A DNA stretch of 64,000 nt from Rhizobium sp. (GCA_019459285.1 JAIBEL010000072.1:1-64000), one strand, 5' to 3'; positions 51,771 through 60,971 are shown, numbered from the stretch's first letter. Made by a program: numbers and translations. Notes: generated from the letters alone by a model not told the origin.

Positions 51771-52643
51771 TCAGCGCTGCTGGGCCCGGGCGAGCTTGGC
51801 CTTGAGTTCGGGCATGACGGCGGCGGCGGCCTTCTCGCCTTCCAGGATGGCGAGATTGCGATCCGCGAAATCGGTGCTGCTCATGGTGGCCGTCTTCGGC
51901 CGGATGACGACGTCCGCGTCTTCCAGTTCGTGGCGGCTGATCGTATGGCCCATGATGGCGAAGGTCTGCAGCAGCACGTCCAGCGTGCCGGGTAGCTTGT
52001 CACGGCGGTTGACGTTGGAAATGTCCACGGCGATGACGAAGTCCGCCCCCATGGCGCGCGCGGCCTGGGCCGGCACCGGCGAGGTGAGGCCGCCGTCCAC
52101 GTAATCCCGGCCGTTGATCTCGACGGGCTGGAACAGGCCCGGCACGGCGCTGGAAGCGCGCACCGCCATGCCCGTGTTCCCCTGGCGGAAGAGCACCATC
52201 TCGCCGCTTTGCAGATCGGTGGCCACCACGCCCAGGAGTTTCGGCAGCCTCTGGATGGGCAGGTTCTTCACCTGCCGGTTGATGAAGTCCTGCAACGCGT
52301 CGCCCTTCAACACGCCCCGGTTGGGCATGACCCAGTCCGTCACCATGTTCTCCTGGATGTCCAGCGCCTGCTTCTGCAGTTCGAATCCGTTCATGCCCGA
52401 GGCATAGAGTGCGCCCACCACCGATCCTGCGCTGGTGCCCACCACCATGCTCGGCACGATGCCTTGGGCCTCCAGCGCCTTGATCACGCCGATGTGGGCA
52501 AAGCCGCGCGCCGCGCCGCCGCCCAGGACCAGCGCAATCTTGAGCGGCGGTTTCGGCGTTGGGGCGGGGACTGTAGGCACCGGCGGCGGCGTGGCACAGG
52601 CGGTGAGCAGGGCAGTGAAGAGGAGCAGGGCGAGGCGGCGCAT
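51771..52643 (-). CDS. Patatin-like phospholipase lipoprotein
   Basis: 290 residues. Lipobox LLTAC gives a lipid anchor, then a Pro-rich linker and a patatin domain: oxyanion loop GGGAARGFAHIG, nucleophile Ser71 in GTSAGS and Asp183 in DGG. It resembles the RssA/NTE group and should cleave acyl esters of phospholipids in the periplasm. It is encoded 47 bases upstream of the exporter gene on the same strand, so both may share a transcript and a role in envelope lipids. Confidence 0.9.
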   Translation of the reverse strand: MRRLALLLFTALLTACATPPPVPTVPAPTPKPPLKIALVLGGGAARGFAHIGVIKALEAQGIVPSMVVGTSAGSVVGALYASGMNGFELQKQALDIQENMVTDWVMPNRGVLKGDALQDFINRQVKNLPIQRLPKLLGVVATDLQSGEMVLFRQGNTGMAVRASSAVPGLFQPVEINGRDYVDGGLTSPVPAQAARAMGADFVIAVDISNVNRRDKLPGTLDVLLQTFAIMGHTISRHELEDADVVIRPKTATMSSTDFADRNLAILEGEKAAAAVMPELKAKLARAQQR

Positions 52644-52862
52644 GGATGAAACCGGACTTTCAGGATGCCGGATTATGGAGGATGGCGGTCGAACCGGGTA
52701 GATGGTCACTGTCCCGCGTGGCCCATTGTGGATGAATGTGTGCGCCTCGTTCAGATTTGGCACCGTTGGCCGGCCCCCGGCGTTCAGTCCAGACCGCCTG
52801 AATCAACCCTAAAGGGATTCGACCACGCCTGGTTGGGTCAGCGTCGAGCCCAGACATTCAAC

Positions 52863-52887
52863 GAAAACCCCGCCACTCGGGCGGGGT
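52863..52887 (-). terminator. Terminator of the peroxiredoxin gene
   Basis: ACCCCGCC (52867-52874) pairs with GGCGGGGT (52880-52887) around a five-base loop. On the minus strand it is followed by TTTT. It lies about 40 bases past the peroxiredoxin stop. Confidence 0.82.
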
Positions 52888-52927
52888 CTCGGGTTGGTAC
52901 AGGACCGATGAATGATCCGTGGCCAGC

Positions 52928-53644
52928 CTATTCCATCGAAGGGTTCCAGACTTTCCATACGTTCCCGACCAGATCGGGTCCCGGCTTCAAAGTCTCTTTG
53001 CCGGGTTCCCAGCCTGCGGGGGTGGCTTCCTTGCCGCCAGAGGCACGCACGAGCTGGTAGGCCTGGAACTGGCGTATCGTTTCGGCGAGCTTGCGCCCGA
53101 CTGGCGCAGTGAGCACCTCCATGGCCTGGATCACGCCGTCCGGATCGATGATGAAGCGACCGCGCATCTCGATCCCCTGGGTTTCGTCCCAGACGCCGTA
53201 CGCCCGCCCGACATTGCCTGCCTGGTCGGAAATCATGTGGTATGGCACGCCGCCCTCCACCATCTTGCTCAATTCATTGTCGTTCCACATCTTGTGGACA
53301 AAATGGCTGTCCACGCTGACCGACAGCACTTCCACGCCCAACTTCTGCAACGCACCATAATGTGCCGCGACCGCGGACACTTCTGTTGCTCAAACGAACG
53401 TGAAGTCGCCGGGGTAGAAGCAGAGCATCACCCACTTGCCAAGATAGTCTGACAACTTGACGTTGGTGAATCCACCTTGGTAATAGGCTGGCGCGGAGAA
53501 ATCAGGGGCTTTCTGCCCGACACGTGCTGTCATTTTGCTTGCCTCGTGTGTTGTGGTGGGTCCGGATTGAGGGGGGGCGTCCTGCGGAGGCGCGTCGATG
53601 ACCGAGCCCGACACCCGCGCGCATCCCTGGGGTTGTTCTTCCAT
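52928..53644 (-). CDS. AhpC-type peroxiredoxin with in-frame UGA at the catalytic Cys: probable selenoprotein
   Basis: Read through the TGA at 53390-53392, this is one 238-residue typical peroxiredoxin in a single frame. The active site reads PGDFTFV-UGA-ATE, where the family has PGDFTFVCPTE, so the UGA is exactly the peroxidatic Cys codon. Downstream [25 protein letters not shown] and [10 protein letters not shown] are intact for 150 residues. Starting at [10 protein letters not shown] (53533) would make the Sec residue 48, the usual place; the start at 53644 also has a strong ribosome site. The usual resolving Cys (EVCPAGW) is Thr (EATPAGW). It should reduce peroxides. Confidence 0.8.
53347..53392 (-). 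promoter_or_regulatory. Candidate bacterial SECIS element directly after the UGA
   Basis: In the mRNA the UGA is followed by GCAAC, which pairs with GUUGC 43 bases on. Inside lies GUG-U-CCGC-GGUC-GCGG-CAC: a three-pair stem, a bulged U, four pairs and the apical loop GGUC. The loop begins 18 bases after the UGA. The E. coli fdhF SECIS that binds SelB also has a bulged U and a GGUC loop about 19 bases after its UGA. Confidence 0.75.
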
Positions 53645-53891
53645 GCTGCTTCCTTTCGTCTGGGCGGGAATATGCCTCTTTGATCTATAGGCTTCGTGCG
53701 GACTCGCGTCAAGCTCGTTTCCGAGAGAGGCGAGGCCAGACTCGCATCAGACTCGCCAGAACAACATCAAATCGCTCGCCTGTCGATGGAGGCGGGTGGC
53801 CACGAAGAACTGCGGACCGCCGCCGGACATTGCAGTACCATGGCATCGCGATATTGCATCATTATCAAGCCGGCTACCGAGAGGGTAAGGA

Positions 53892-54239
53892 ATGCTGCTG
53901 TGGATCATCGGCTTCAGCCTTCTGGGCAGCGTCGGCGCGGTCGCCAGCGCGGCGCTGATGCTGCTTTTTCCCGATGGCATCCGCAGAACGCTCGTTCCCT
54001 GTCTCGTCAGCTATGCAACCGGCACGCTGCTGGGCGCTGCATTTCTGGGCATGATTCCGGCTGGCCTGGAGCAAGCGCCGGCGGCCCCGGTCATGGCAAT
54101 GGTGCTGGCCGGCATGGTGCTGTTTTTCGTACTGGAAAAATGGGTGCTCTGGCGGCACTGCCACGACAGCGAATGCGAGGTGCACGGATGTGCTGGTCCG
54201 CTGATCCTGAGCCTGCCGATTCGAAATTCACGCGCGTAA
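53892..54239 (+). pseudogene. Truncated ZIP-family metal transporter
   Basis: 115 residues. The N-terminal half of a ZIP zinc/iron transporter is clear: three membrane segments with LVPCLVSYATGTLLGAAFLGMIP and VLEKWVLWRHCHDSECEVHG. The frame then breaks off after AGPLIL with an unrelated end (SLPIRNSRA). The metal-binding segments that should follow (HNFVDG type) are absent, and the next gene begins 33 bases on. A deletion has removed about half the gene. Confidence 0.8.
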
Positions 54240-54272
54240 CGTGGTGCTATTTGATTGGATCGGAGAGAAAGC

Positions 54273-55280
54273 ATGAATCAGGTTACCGCAGAGAAGGGCG
54301 GCGGGAGTTTCCGGGGCATCAAGCTGCTGCTGTGCGAAAACCCCTTGCCTCCGCTTGACGAAGCCATAGCAGCGGCGCAGGCCGAGGTGCCGCACGGCAA
54401 CTACTACACCGAACCCTATTCGGCACCACTGAGACAACTCCTCAGCGAGCAGCTCGGCGTTCCCGAACGGCTCATTCACATCAACGCCGGATCCGAGCTC
54501 ATCCTGCGCCAGCTGTTCGTCCGCTTCGGCCAGCAGGTCCATCTGCTGACGCCGACCTATGTGCTGTTTCCCGAAATCGCCCAACGCTACACCGAAACGC
54601 GGCTGCCTGCGGACAAGGATTTTGCCTTCGACCTGGGCGAGCTGGCGATTCCGGAGGGCACCACGCTCGTGGTGATCGTCAATCCCAACAACCCCAACGG
54701 CGGCATTTTCGACATGGCGCCGCTGCCGGATCTGCTGCGCCGCCATCCGCAGATACGCTTCCTGGTCGACGAGGCGTTCATCGGCCTGGCCGGGCAGTCG
54801 GTTGTCCATCTGGTGCCCCAGTATCCCAACCTGCTGGTGACCCGCACCCTGTCCAAGGCCCACAGCCTGGCGGGTTTCCGCATCGGCTACGGCATCTTTC
54901 CGGAAGCCGTCGCCGACGACCTGAATGCTCACAACGACGCCTATCCGCTCGCCCGTCCCAGCCAGGCGGCGGCCATCGCGACACTGCAGCACGAAGACCG
55001 GATTCATGCTCGCTCCACGCAGCTGCATGCCTGGACCGAGGCGCTTGCGGCCGAGCTGCGTGCGCTGGGCGTGAAGACGTATCCGACCCATACTTATTTC
55101 TTTCTCGCCGATCTTGCACCCCACGACGCGACGGAGATTGCCGAGCAGCTGCGCCGCCGGGACATCCTGGTCAAGCCCCTGAACGATCCGGCGCTCGCCC
55201 CGGGTTTCATGCGCATCACCACGGCGCTGCCCGATGACAATCGGCGCTTTGTCGACGCGCTGCGCGTATTGCTGACGTAA
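54273..55280 (+). CDS. Histidinol-phosphate aminotransferase-like PLP enzyme
   Basis: 335 residues of the class I/II aminotransferase fold. PLP lysine is Lys195 in TRTLSKAHSLAGFRIGYG, with NPNNPNGG, the PLP-aspartate in FLVDEAF and Arg in MRITTALP. Closest in pattern to HisC, which makes histidinol phosphate, or to CobD-like decarboxylases. No other histidine gene is nearby, so it may be a second copy or act on another amino acid. ATG 54273 has GGAGAG upstream. Confidence 0.85.
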   Translation: MNQVTAEKGGGSFRGIKLLLCENPLPPLDEAIAAAQAEVPHGNYYTEPYSAPLRQLLSEQLGVPERLIHINAGSELILRQLFVRFGQQVHLLTPTYVLFPEIAQRYTETRLPADKDFAFDLGELAIPEGTTLVVIVNPNNPNGGIFDMAPLPDLLRRHPQIRFLVDEAFIGLAGQSVVHLVPQYPNLLVTRTLSKAHSLAGFRIGYGIFPEAVADDLNAHNDAYPLARPSQAAAIATLQHEDRIHARSTQLHAWTEALAAELRALGVKTYPTHTYFFLADLAPHDATEIAEQLRRRDILVKPLNDPALAPGFMRITTALPDDNRRFVDALRVLLT

Positions 55281-55294
55281 CACGGAGATAAACC

Positions 55295-55762
55295 ATGTAC
55301 TCGAAAATTCTGGTGGCGGTGGACGAGAGCGATACGTCTCTACATGCACTGAAGCACGCGATCGAACTGGCCAGAACGCTGTCGGCCTCATTGCGCATGA
55401 TTCATGTCCTGGACATGAGCTGGTTGCCAATCGGACCGGAGATGGCGATCGACACCGCGGCGTTGAGTGCGGCCCGACGCAGCGTGGGTGAAAACGTCAT
55501 CGCAGCAGCCCGTGAGACTGCCCAGCAGGTAGGGTTCGAGGCAGAAGCCGGGTTGACGGAAACCGAAACACCGATCCAGCAGATTGCCGAAGTGATTGCC
55601 AGGGAGGCTTCCCGCTGGGGCGCCGACCTGGTGGTGATGGGAACCCATGGCCGCCGTGGCTTTCAGCATCTGATGCTCGGCAGCGTGGCTGAACGAATGG
55701 TCAGGCTGTCATCAGGCCCGGTCCTGCTGATTCCTTCGCCCGGAAGGTCGTCGCCAGCCTGA
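55295..55762 (+). CDS. Universal stress protein, UspA family
   Basis: 155 residues. It begins with the typical YSKILVAVDESDTS and has the ATP-binding pattern G-x2-G-x9-G-S at GTHGRRGFQHLMLGS, so it is the nucleotide-binding subgroup. Such proteins help survival in stress; targets are unknown. It lies 14 bases after the aminotransferase gene with a GGAG site. Confidence 0.94.
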   Translation: MYSKILVAVDESDTSLHALKHAIELARTLSASLRMIHVLDMSWLPIGPEMAIDTAALSAARRSVGENVIAAARETAQQVGFEAEAGLTETETPIQQIAEVIAREASRWGADLVVMGTHGRRGFQHLMLGSVAERMVRLSSGPVLLIPSPGRSSPA

Positions 55763-55934
55763 TGAAGCATCGGCCTGGCCCACTGCCGGTGCTCTGCCTT
55801 TCAGACCGTCCGTTCGACCGGATGGGGGGTGATCGATTCAATCCCTTGTGCGGACGGTTGAAACTGCAGTCGATAGCGGACATTCGTTTCCAACATCCTG
55901 CCGTTTGATCAATCGGTCAACGCAAGCAGCTTTT

Positions 55935-56504
55935 CTACGGAGTCCCTCTCGTCTTCCTGTAATACCCCACCAATTCGCTCTGCGCCAAGATGTGCCCCTG
56001 CATCGCCTTTTCCAGCGTGGCCTTGGTCGCCGACCAGAAAACCGGCAGTCGGGTGTCGAGTGCGTATAGCTTGAAGACATAGCGATGGCGGCCGATGGGC
56101 GGGCAGGGGCCGCCGTATCCTGTGCGCTGCCAGTCGTTGAGGCCTTCGCGCGTGCTGGCCGGCAGCCGCGTCGTGGTCATGCCGGCGGCGAGTCCGGGGG
56201 TGCTGGGCGGGAGGTTGTAGAGCACCCAGTGCACCCAGGTCGTTTTCGGCGCAGCCGGGTGGGGGGCATCGGGGTCGTCGACGATCAGCGCCAGGCTTCG
56301 GGTCTCGGCCGGTACGCCGGTCCACGCCAGCGGGGGCGACAGGTCGCTGCCCTCGCAGGTATGCAGGCTGGGAATATCGGTGTTCTGGGCGAATGCGCTT
56401 GAAGTCAGTTCCATAGTCGTGTGCCTTTCCGTGGCATATGCGATCCCGCCTGCCAGAGCGAGGGCGATAACCGCACCCATCGAGTTGCGTGCCAAATTCG
56501 GCAT
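55935..56504 (-). CDS. YbhB/YbcL-family (PEBP) protein with signal sequence
   Basis: 189 residues. A hydrophobic start (MGAVIALALAGGIAYA) suggests export. The PEBP fold follows with the ligand-pocket motifs LALIVDDPDAPH, TTWVHWVLYNLP and GYGGPCPPIGRHRYVFKLYALD. Bacterial members have no settled function; lipid or small-molecule binding is possible. Cytoplasmic homologues would start at the internal MELTSSAF. Confidence 0.88.
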   Translation of the reverse strand: MPNLARNSMGAVIALALAGGIAYATERHTTMELTSSAFAQNTDIPSLHTCEGSDLSPPLAWTGVPAETRSLALIVDDPDAPHPAAPKTTWVHWVLYNLPPSTPGLAAGMTTTRLPASTREGLNDWQRTGYGGPCPPIGRHRYVFKLYALDTRLPVFWSATKATLEKAMQGHILAQSELVGYYRKTRGTP

Positions 56505-56586
56505 GCGTCATCCATTCGTTCAGTTTGAATGAAATATAGACAGTCAGGCCGGCCGTGTGCGTGGGATCGCGCAACGCGCCATCCAT

Positions 56587-57294
56587 TCAGGGCTGCACGC
56601 CGCGTTCCTCGCACAGTCTACCCACCAATCCCTTCAGGGCGTCGATCTCGGTTTCCAGTCGCGCTACATGCGCCTTGAGCGCGGCGATTTCGCCCAGGCC
56701 GACGGTGTCGCCGGGGTCGAATGCGGCGGTAGGCGCTGCCGGGATTGCCTCGATATCCGGGGTGCCGCTGAGCAGATGCGCCCAGCGGTTTTCGCGTGAG
56801 CCGGGCTGGCGCGGCAATTCGGTCACCAGAGCACCCTCGGGCCGTTCGGACAGTTCCTGCAGAAAGGCTTCCACCGCCGAGATGTCGGCGAAGCGATGCA
56901 GGCGTTCGCTGTTGATGCGCAACTCGCCCGCGGTTTGCGGGCCGCGCAGCATCAGCACGGTGAGCAGGGCGACGGACTGGGCGGGCAGGCGCAGGACTTT
57001 TTCCGTGTTGTGGGCGTAGCGCGTCACGCGGCCGCCGCTGGATTCGATGACCAGGGCCGGCCCCTTGAGCGTGTCGATGGCGGCCTGTACCTCGGCCTCG
57101 CTGGCTTCAATGATGGGATGACGGCTGGTCTTCTGGTTGCAGCCGGCCACCAGGGCGTTGAGCGACAGCGGATAGGTGTCGGGTACGGTGTGCTGCTTTT
57201 CGTAAAGCACGCCGAGGACGCGGGTTTCGAGCAGGGACAGGACGGGCAGGCGCGGGAGGGTCATGACGGAGCCGGAAGTATCGAGAGCAGTCAT
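56587..57294 (-). CDS. YceH-family (DUF480) protein
   Basis: 235 residues. It has two winged-helix-like units typical of YceH: LSLLETRVLGVLYEKQHTVPDTYPLSLNAL near the start and SVALLTVLMLRGPQTAGELR in the middle. A C-terminal coiled coil (EIAALKAHVARLETEIDALKGL) follows. The molecular role is not known. Start at 57294; MTLPRLPVL at 57264 is also possible. The gene stands alone between the PEBP gene and the divergent LapA-like gene. Confidence 0.9.
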   Translation of the reverse strand: MTALDTSGSVMTLPRLPVLSLLETRVLGVLYEKQHTVPDTYPLSLNALVAGCNQKTSRHPIIEASEAEVQAAIDTLKGPALVIESSGGRVTRYAHNTEKVLRLPAQSVALLTVLMLRGPQTAGELRINSERLHRFADISAVEAFLQELSERPEGALVTELPRQPGSRENRWAHLLSGTPDIEAIPAAPTAAFDPGDTVGLGEIAALKAHVARLETEIDALKGLVGRLCEERGVQP

Positions 57295-57425
57295 TATGCA
57301 TCGAGGCGGCGGACGGCTTGCCGGATAGGAACGCTGGCGGATGATCGGCGGGAACCGTGCGCAGGCAGCCTATTTTCTCACGTGTCTATACTGGGTGTAC
57401 CCCTACAAGAACTGAAGGAATAGCA

Positions 57426-57917
57426 ATGAACGTACTCGGCGCAGTCATTCTGGTGGCCTTGTTTCTGCTGGCGGGCTTTACCCTGGCCAACTGGTCGGTA
57501 CTGACCGCCCCCACCCTGTTGTCGTTCGTGGCCTTCCATGTCGAGGGGCCGCTCGGGGTGATCCTGCTGGGCGTGACGCTGGTGCTGGTGGCGCTGTTTG
57601 TCCTCTATGCCTTGATGTTACGCACGAACATGTTGATGGAGTCACGTCGTCACAATCAGGAATTGCAGGCACAGCGCAAACTTGCGGAAAGCGCCGAAGC
57701 TTCGCGCCTGAACGAGTTGCGCACTCAGGTCACGCATGAATTCGCGCAGTTGCGCGATGCGATCGGGCAGGCCGATGTCCATATGGACAAGATGGAGCAG
57801 TCGATGCGGCAATCCATGAACGAAGCTGCCAATGGCCTGGCCGCGCTGGTCGGCGAGATGGACGACAAGATCGACCGCGCGCTTGCGCGGAATACCACCG
57901 AATCGAAAGGACTCTGA
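57426..57917 (+). CDS. LapA-domain membrane protein with coiled-coil tail
   Basis: 163 residues. Two membrane segments (VILVALFLLAGFTLANW and GVILLGVTLVLVALFVLYALM) match the LapA/DUF1049 family. An 85-residue helical tail rich in Glu, Gln and Met follows. LapA proteins work with LapB in LPS control, but here there is no LapB and the tail is longer, so the function is open. Strong GAAGGA site. It lies one base before the next coiled-coil gene. Confidence 0.85.
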   Translation: MNVLGAVILVALFLLAGFTLANWSVLTAPTLLSFVAFHVEGPLGVILLGVTLVLVALFVLYALMLRTNMLMESRRHNQELQAQRKLAESAEASRLNELRTQVTHEFAQLRDAIGQADVHMDKMEQSMRQSMNEAANGLAALVGEMDDKIDRALARNTTESKGL

Positions 57918-57918
57918 C

Positions 57919-58209
57919 ATGAGTACCCGCGACGAATATGTGCGCAAGATGCATGCCCTGCTGGACAAGGGCAACGCCGAGATCGATGCGCTGGCAGCCA
58001 GGATGGAGCATGCCGAGGCGGGCGCGCGCGACGCGTATCAGAGGCAGATCGCCACGCTGCGCACCCGCCAGGACGAGGCACGCGCCCGGCTGGAGTCCTT
58101 GCGCAATGCGAGCGAGGGCGCCTGGCAGGATATGAAGGCCGGCGTCGAGTTGGCATGGGACGCCATCGGCGAGGCGATCGAATCCGCCCGGTCCCGCCTC
58201 GGGAAATAA
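57919..58209 (+). CDS. Small coiled-coil protein cotranscribed with the LapA-like gene
   Basis: 96 residues, all helical. Heptads run through DKGNAEIDALAARMEHAEAG and RTRQDEARARLESLRN, followed by an amphipathic end (WQDMKAGVELAWDAIGEAIES). It resembles small stress-related coiled-coil proteins. The ATG follows the lapA-like stop by one base, so it is coupled, and the two may interact through their helices. Confidence 0.82.
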   Translation: MSTRDEYVRKMHALLDKGNAEIDALAARMEHAEAGARDAYQRQIATLRTRQDEARARLESLRNASEGAWQDMKAGVELAWDAIGEAIESARSRLGK

Positions 58210-58214
58210 TTCGC

Positions 58215-58300
58215 ATGGATAAGATGGAAAGTCGATGTAGCTCTCCCTCAAGGAAGCTGCCGACAGCCTGGCTACCCTGATCGGGGGGCTGGACGCGGGT
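58215..58300 (+). pseudogene. Degraded duplicate of the LapA-like gene's 3' end
   Basis: Starting ATGGATAAGATGGAA it follows 57781-57865 of the lapA-like gene (MDKMEQSM, then NEAANGLAALVGEMD) with many changes, a lost base and a stop. It reads MDKME, then EAA and LATLIGGLDA in shifting frames. It is a remnant of a tandem duplication that covered the end of that gene. Confidence 0.65.
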
Positions 58301-58478
58301 CGGGCTCGTCCGGAATCTTCTGGCGGCTGGGGTGATTTTCTTTGCGATCGATTCGCGTGTGCGATGCGGTCATTTCATCGAGCATCGGTTTGCCATGGCG
58401 GGAGCCGCCCGCCAGTGCCTTGCCGTGTCCTGGTGGCGGCCTGAAAAGACGGTCGGGGTCGGGCGATGAGGTTCGCCT

Positions 58479-60971
58479 TTACCGCGCGTCATTGCCCCGA
58501 ATGAGCAGGGAGGCAAAATCCTCGGCGGACACGGGGCGGCTGAAATGGAAGCCTTGCCCCTCGTCGCATTGCCGATCCTGCAGGAACACAAGCTGTTCGT
58601 GCGTTTCCACGCCCTCGGCTATGACCCGCTGATGGAGGTTTCTCCCCATCCCGATCACAGCGCCCACGATGGTTGCATCGTCTGCATCGGTGACGATGTC
58701 GCGCACGAACGACTGGTCAATCTTCAGGGTGTCGATCGGGAAGCGCTTCAGATAACTCAGACTCGAATAGCCGGTGCCGAAGTCATCGATGGCTAGCTGT
58801 ACCCCCATGGCCTTGAGCGCCTCAAGCACCGACGCCGACGATTCGGCATCGTGCATGAGGATGCTTTCGGTCAATTCCAGCTCGAGGTAGTGCGGTGCCA
58901 GACCGGTTTCCTTCAGGATAAGCGCAACGCCCTCCACAAAACCTTCGTGCCTGAACTCCATCGCGGAAATATTGACCGAGACAGGCACGGCGGGCAGGCC
59001 TGCATCCAGCCAGGCCTGAACTTGCCGGCAGGCCTCGCGCAGCACCCAGCGACCGACCGGAACGATGAGGCCATTGTCTTCCGCGATCGGTACGAATTGT
59101 GCCGGGTGGATGAGTCCGAGGTCCGGGTCCTGCCAGCGGATGAGCGCCTCGGCGCCGGTTATCCCGCCGGAAGCGAGATCGATCTTTGGCTGGTAATGCA
59201 GCAGGAACTCGCCCTGTTTCAGGGCGCGGCGCAGACTGTTTTCGATAAGCAGCCGGCGCACCGCGCGGGTGTTCATGTCGGCTCGGAAGAACTGGTAGGT
59301 GTTGCGGCCGCTTGCTTTGGCGTGATACATCGCGGTGTCAGCGTTCTGCATCAAGGTCGCCACGTCGGCGCCGTCATCCGGAAAGACGCTGATGCCGATA
59401 CTCAGGCTGATGTGGAGTTCGTGTCCGCCGATCGTGTGGGGAACGGAAAGCGCGGTACGCAAGGTGTCCGCGACGTGTGCCGCATCCTGCGGCTGTCCGA
59501 TTTCGGCGAGCAGGATCACGAACTCGTCGCCGCCCTGGCGGCATACCGTGTCGGTGGCGCGCACGCACTCAACCAGGCGGTTCGCAATCGACTGCAGCAG
59601 CTGGTCGCCGACCGCATGCCCCAGCGAATCGTTGATGTGCTTGAAATGGTCCAGGTCGAGGAACAGCAGCCCGACCTGTTTCTTGTGGCGCTGGGCCAGC
59701 CCGATCGCATGGGCCATGCGTTCCGAGAGCAGGAGCCGGTTGGGCAGGCTGGTAAGAAAGTCGTGCTGGGCCAGATGGGCCATCTCCAGCGCCATGGCCC
59801 GCGATTCGCTGACGTCGTGGAAGACGATCACCGCACCGATGACCTGGCCGTCCCGGCTGTGGATGGGGGCGGCGGAATCCTCGATCGCGGACTCGGACCC
59901 GTCACGGCGGATCAGCACGCAATTCGTATCCATTTCCACTGTCCGGTTTTCTGCGATGGCGCGCAGAATCGGGTTCGCCGCCGCCAGTCGCGTCGTGCCT
60001 TCGAGGATGGTGAATACCTCGGAAATCGGCCGGCCCAGCGCTTCCTTTCGAGGCCAGCCGGTCATCGTCTCCGCCACCAGGTTCAGATAGGTCACGTTGC
60101 CCAGAAGATCGGTGGTCAGCACGGCATCGCCGATGGAATTGAGCGTCACCTGGGCGCGCTCCTTCTCTTCGAACAGGGCTTCTTCCGCCGCCTGCAAGAC
60201 GAACTCTGCCGACTTGCGTTCGGTGATGTCCTCGACTGTTTGCACCAGGCCGAACCATTTCTTTCCGTTGAGCATGGCGGCACTGTTGACGCGCGTCCAG
60301 ACGATGTGACTGTCCTGCTGAAGGAAGCGGAACTCCGTCTGGAAGGGCGCATGGCCTTGCGCAGCGTCGCGCCACTCGGCCAGGACGCGTTCGCGATCCT
60401 CCGGGTGGATTGCCGTGCTCCAGTTGGTGCCCAGTGTCTGTTCCTGTGTCAGCCCCGATATTTTCTGATACGCCGTGTTGGTATAGATGCAACTCCCCTC
60501 GGCATCGGAGACGAAAATCCCCAGCGGGGAGGCATCGCTCATCGCGCGGAAACGTTCCTCGCTGCTCTGCAGCGCACTCCGGACAGTCTTGCGGTCAATG
60601 ACGTAGCGCAGGGCACGCGGCAGCCAGTGGGCGTCGACGTGGCCTTTGGAGAAATAGTCGTGGGCACCCCGTTCCATGGCCTGGCGCGCAGTGTCTTCAT
60701 CGGTCAATCCGCTGAGGACCAGAATCAGCGAATCGGGCGCCACCTGGAATACCTGGTCGAAGGCTTCGAGGCCTGCGCTATCCGGCAACGACAGATCAAG
60801 CAGGACCACCTCGAATTCCCGACTGGCCAGCCGTTTGAGCGCATCGGAGAGACGAGGTACCCATTCGACACGAAACGGCTTGCTCCCCGTACCCGCAAGC
60901 GCATCCTGGATCAGCCTGGCATCGTCCGGGTCGTCTTCGATGAGCAGGACGTTGGTCGCGGCATCGTTCAT
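58479..60971 (-). CDS. REC-PAS-PAS-GGDEF-EAL cyclic-di-GMP signalling protein
   Basis: 830 residues. A receiver (1-125) has Asp59 in VVLLDLSLPDSAG. Two PAS domains (about 140-260 and 270-400) follow. The GGDEF domain (about 410-570) has the intact RQGGDEFVILL. The EAL domain (about 585-825) has the intact GAEALIRW, DDFGTGYSSL and EGVET. Both catalytic sites look active, so it could make or break cyclic-di-GMP depending on its state. No kinase gene is adjacent. Confidence 0.94.
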   Translation of the reverse strand: MNDAATNVLLIEDDPDDARLIQDALAGTGSKPFRVEWVPRLSDALKRLASREFEVVLLDLSLPDSAGLEAFDQVFQVAPDSLILVLSGLTDEDTARQAMERGAHDYFSKGHVDAHWLPRALRYVIDRKTVRSALQSSEERFRAMSDASPLGIFVSDAEGSCIYTNTAYQKISGLTQEQTLGTNWSTAIHPEDRERVLAEWRDAAQGHAPFQTEFRFLQQDSHIVWTRVNSAAMLNGKKWFGLVQTVEDITERKSAEFVLQAAEEALFEEKERAQVTLNSIGDAVLTTDLLGNVTYLNLVAETMTGWPRKEALGRPISEVFTILEGTTRLAAANPILRAIAENRTVEMDTNCVLIRRDGSESAIEDSAAPIHSRDGQVIGAVIVFHDVSESRAMALEMAHLAQHDFLTSLPNRLLLSERMAHAIGLAQRHKKQVGLLFLDLDHFKHINDSLGHAVGDQLLQSIANRLVECVRATDTVCRQGGDEFVILLAEIGQPQDAAHVADTLRTALSVPHTIGGHELHISLSIGISVFPDDGADVATLMQNADTAMYHAKASGRNTYQFFRADMNTRAVRRLLIENSLRRALKQGEFLLHYQPKIDLASGGITGAEALIRWQDPDLGLIHPAQFVPIAEDNGLIVPVGRWVLREACRQVQAWLDAGLPAVPVSVNISAMEFRHEGFVEGVALILKETGLAPHYLELELTESILMHDAESSASVLEALKAMGVQLAIDDFGTGYSSLSYLKRFPIDTLKIDQSFVRDIVTDADDATIVGAVIGMGRNLHQRVIAEGVETHEQLVFLQDRQCDEGQGFHFSRPVSAEDFASLLIRGNDAR

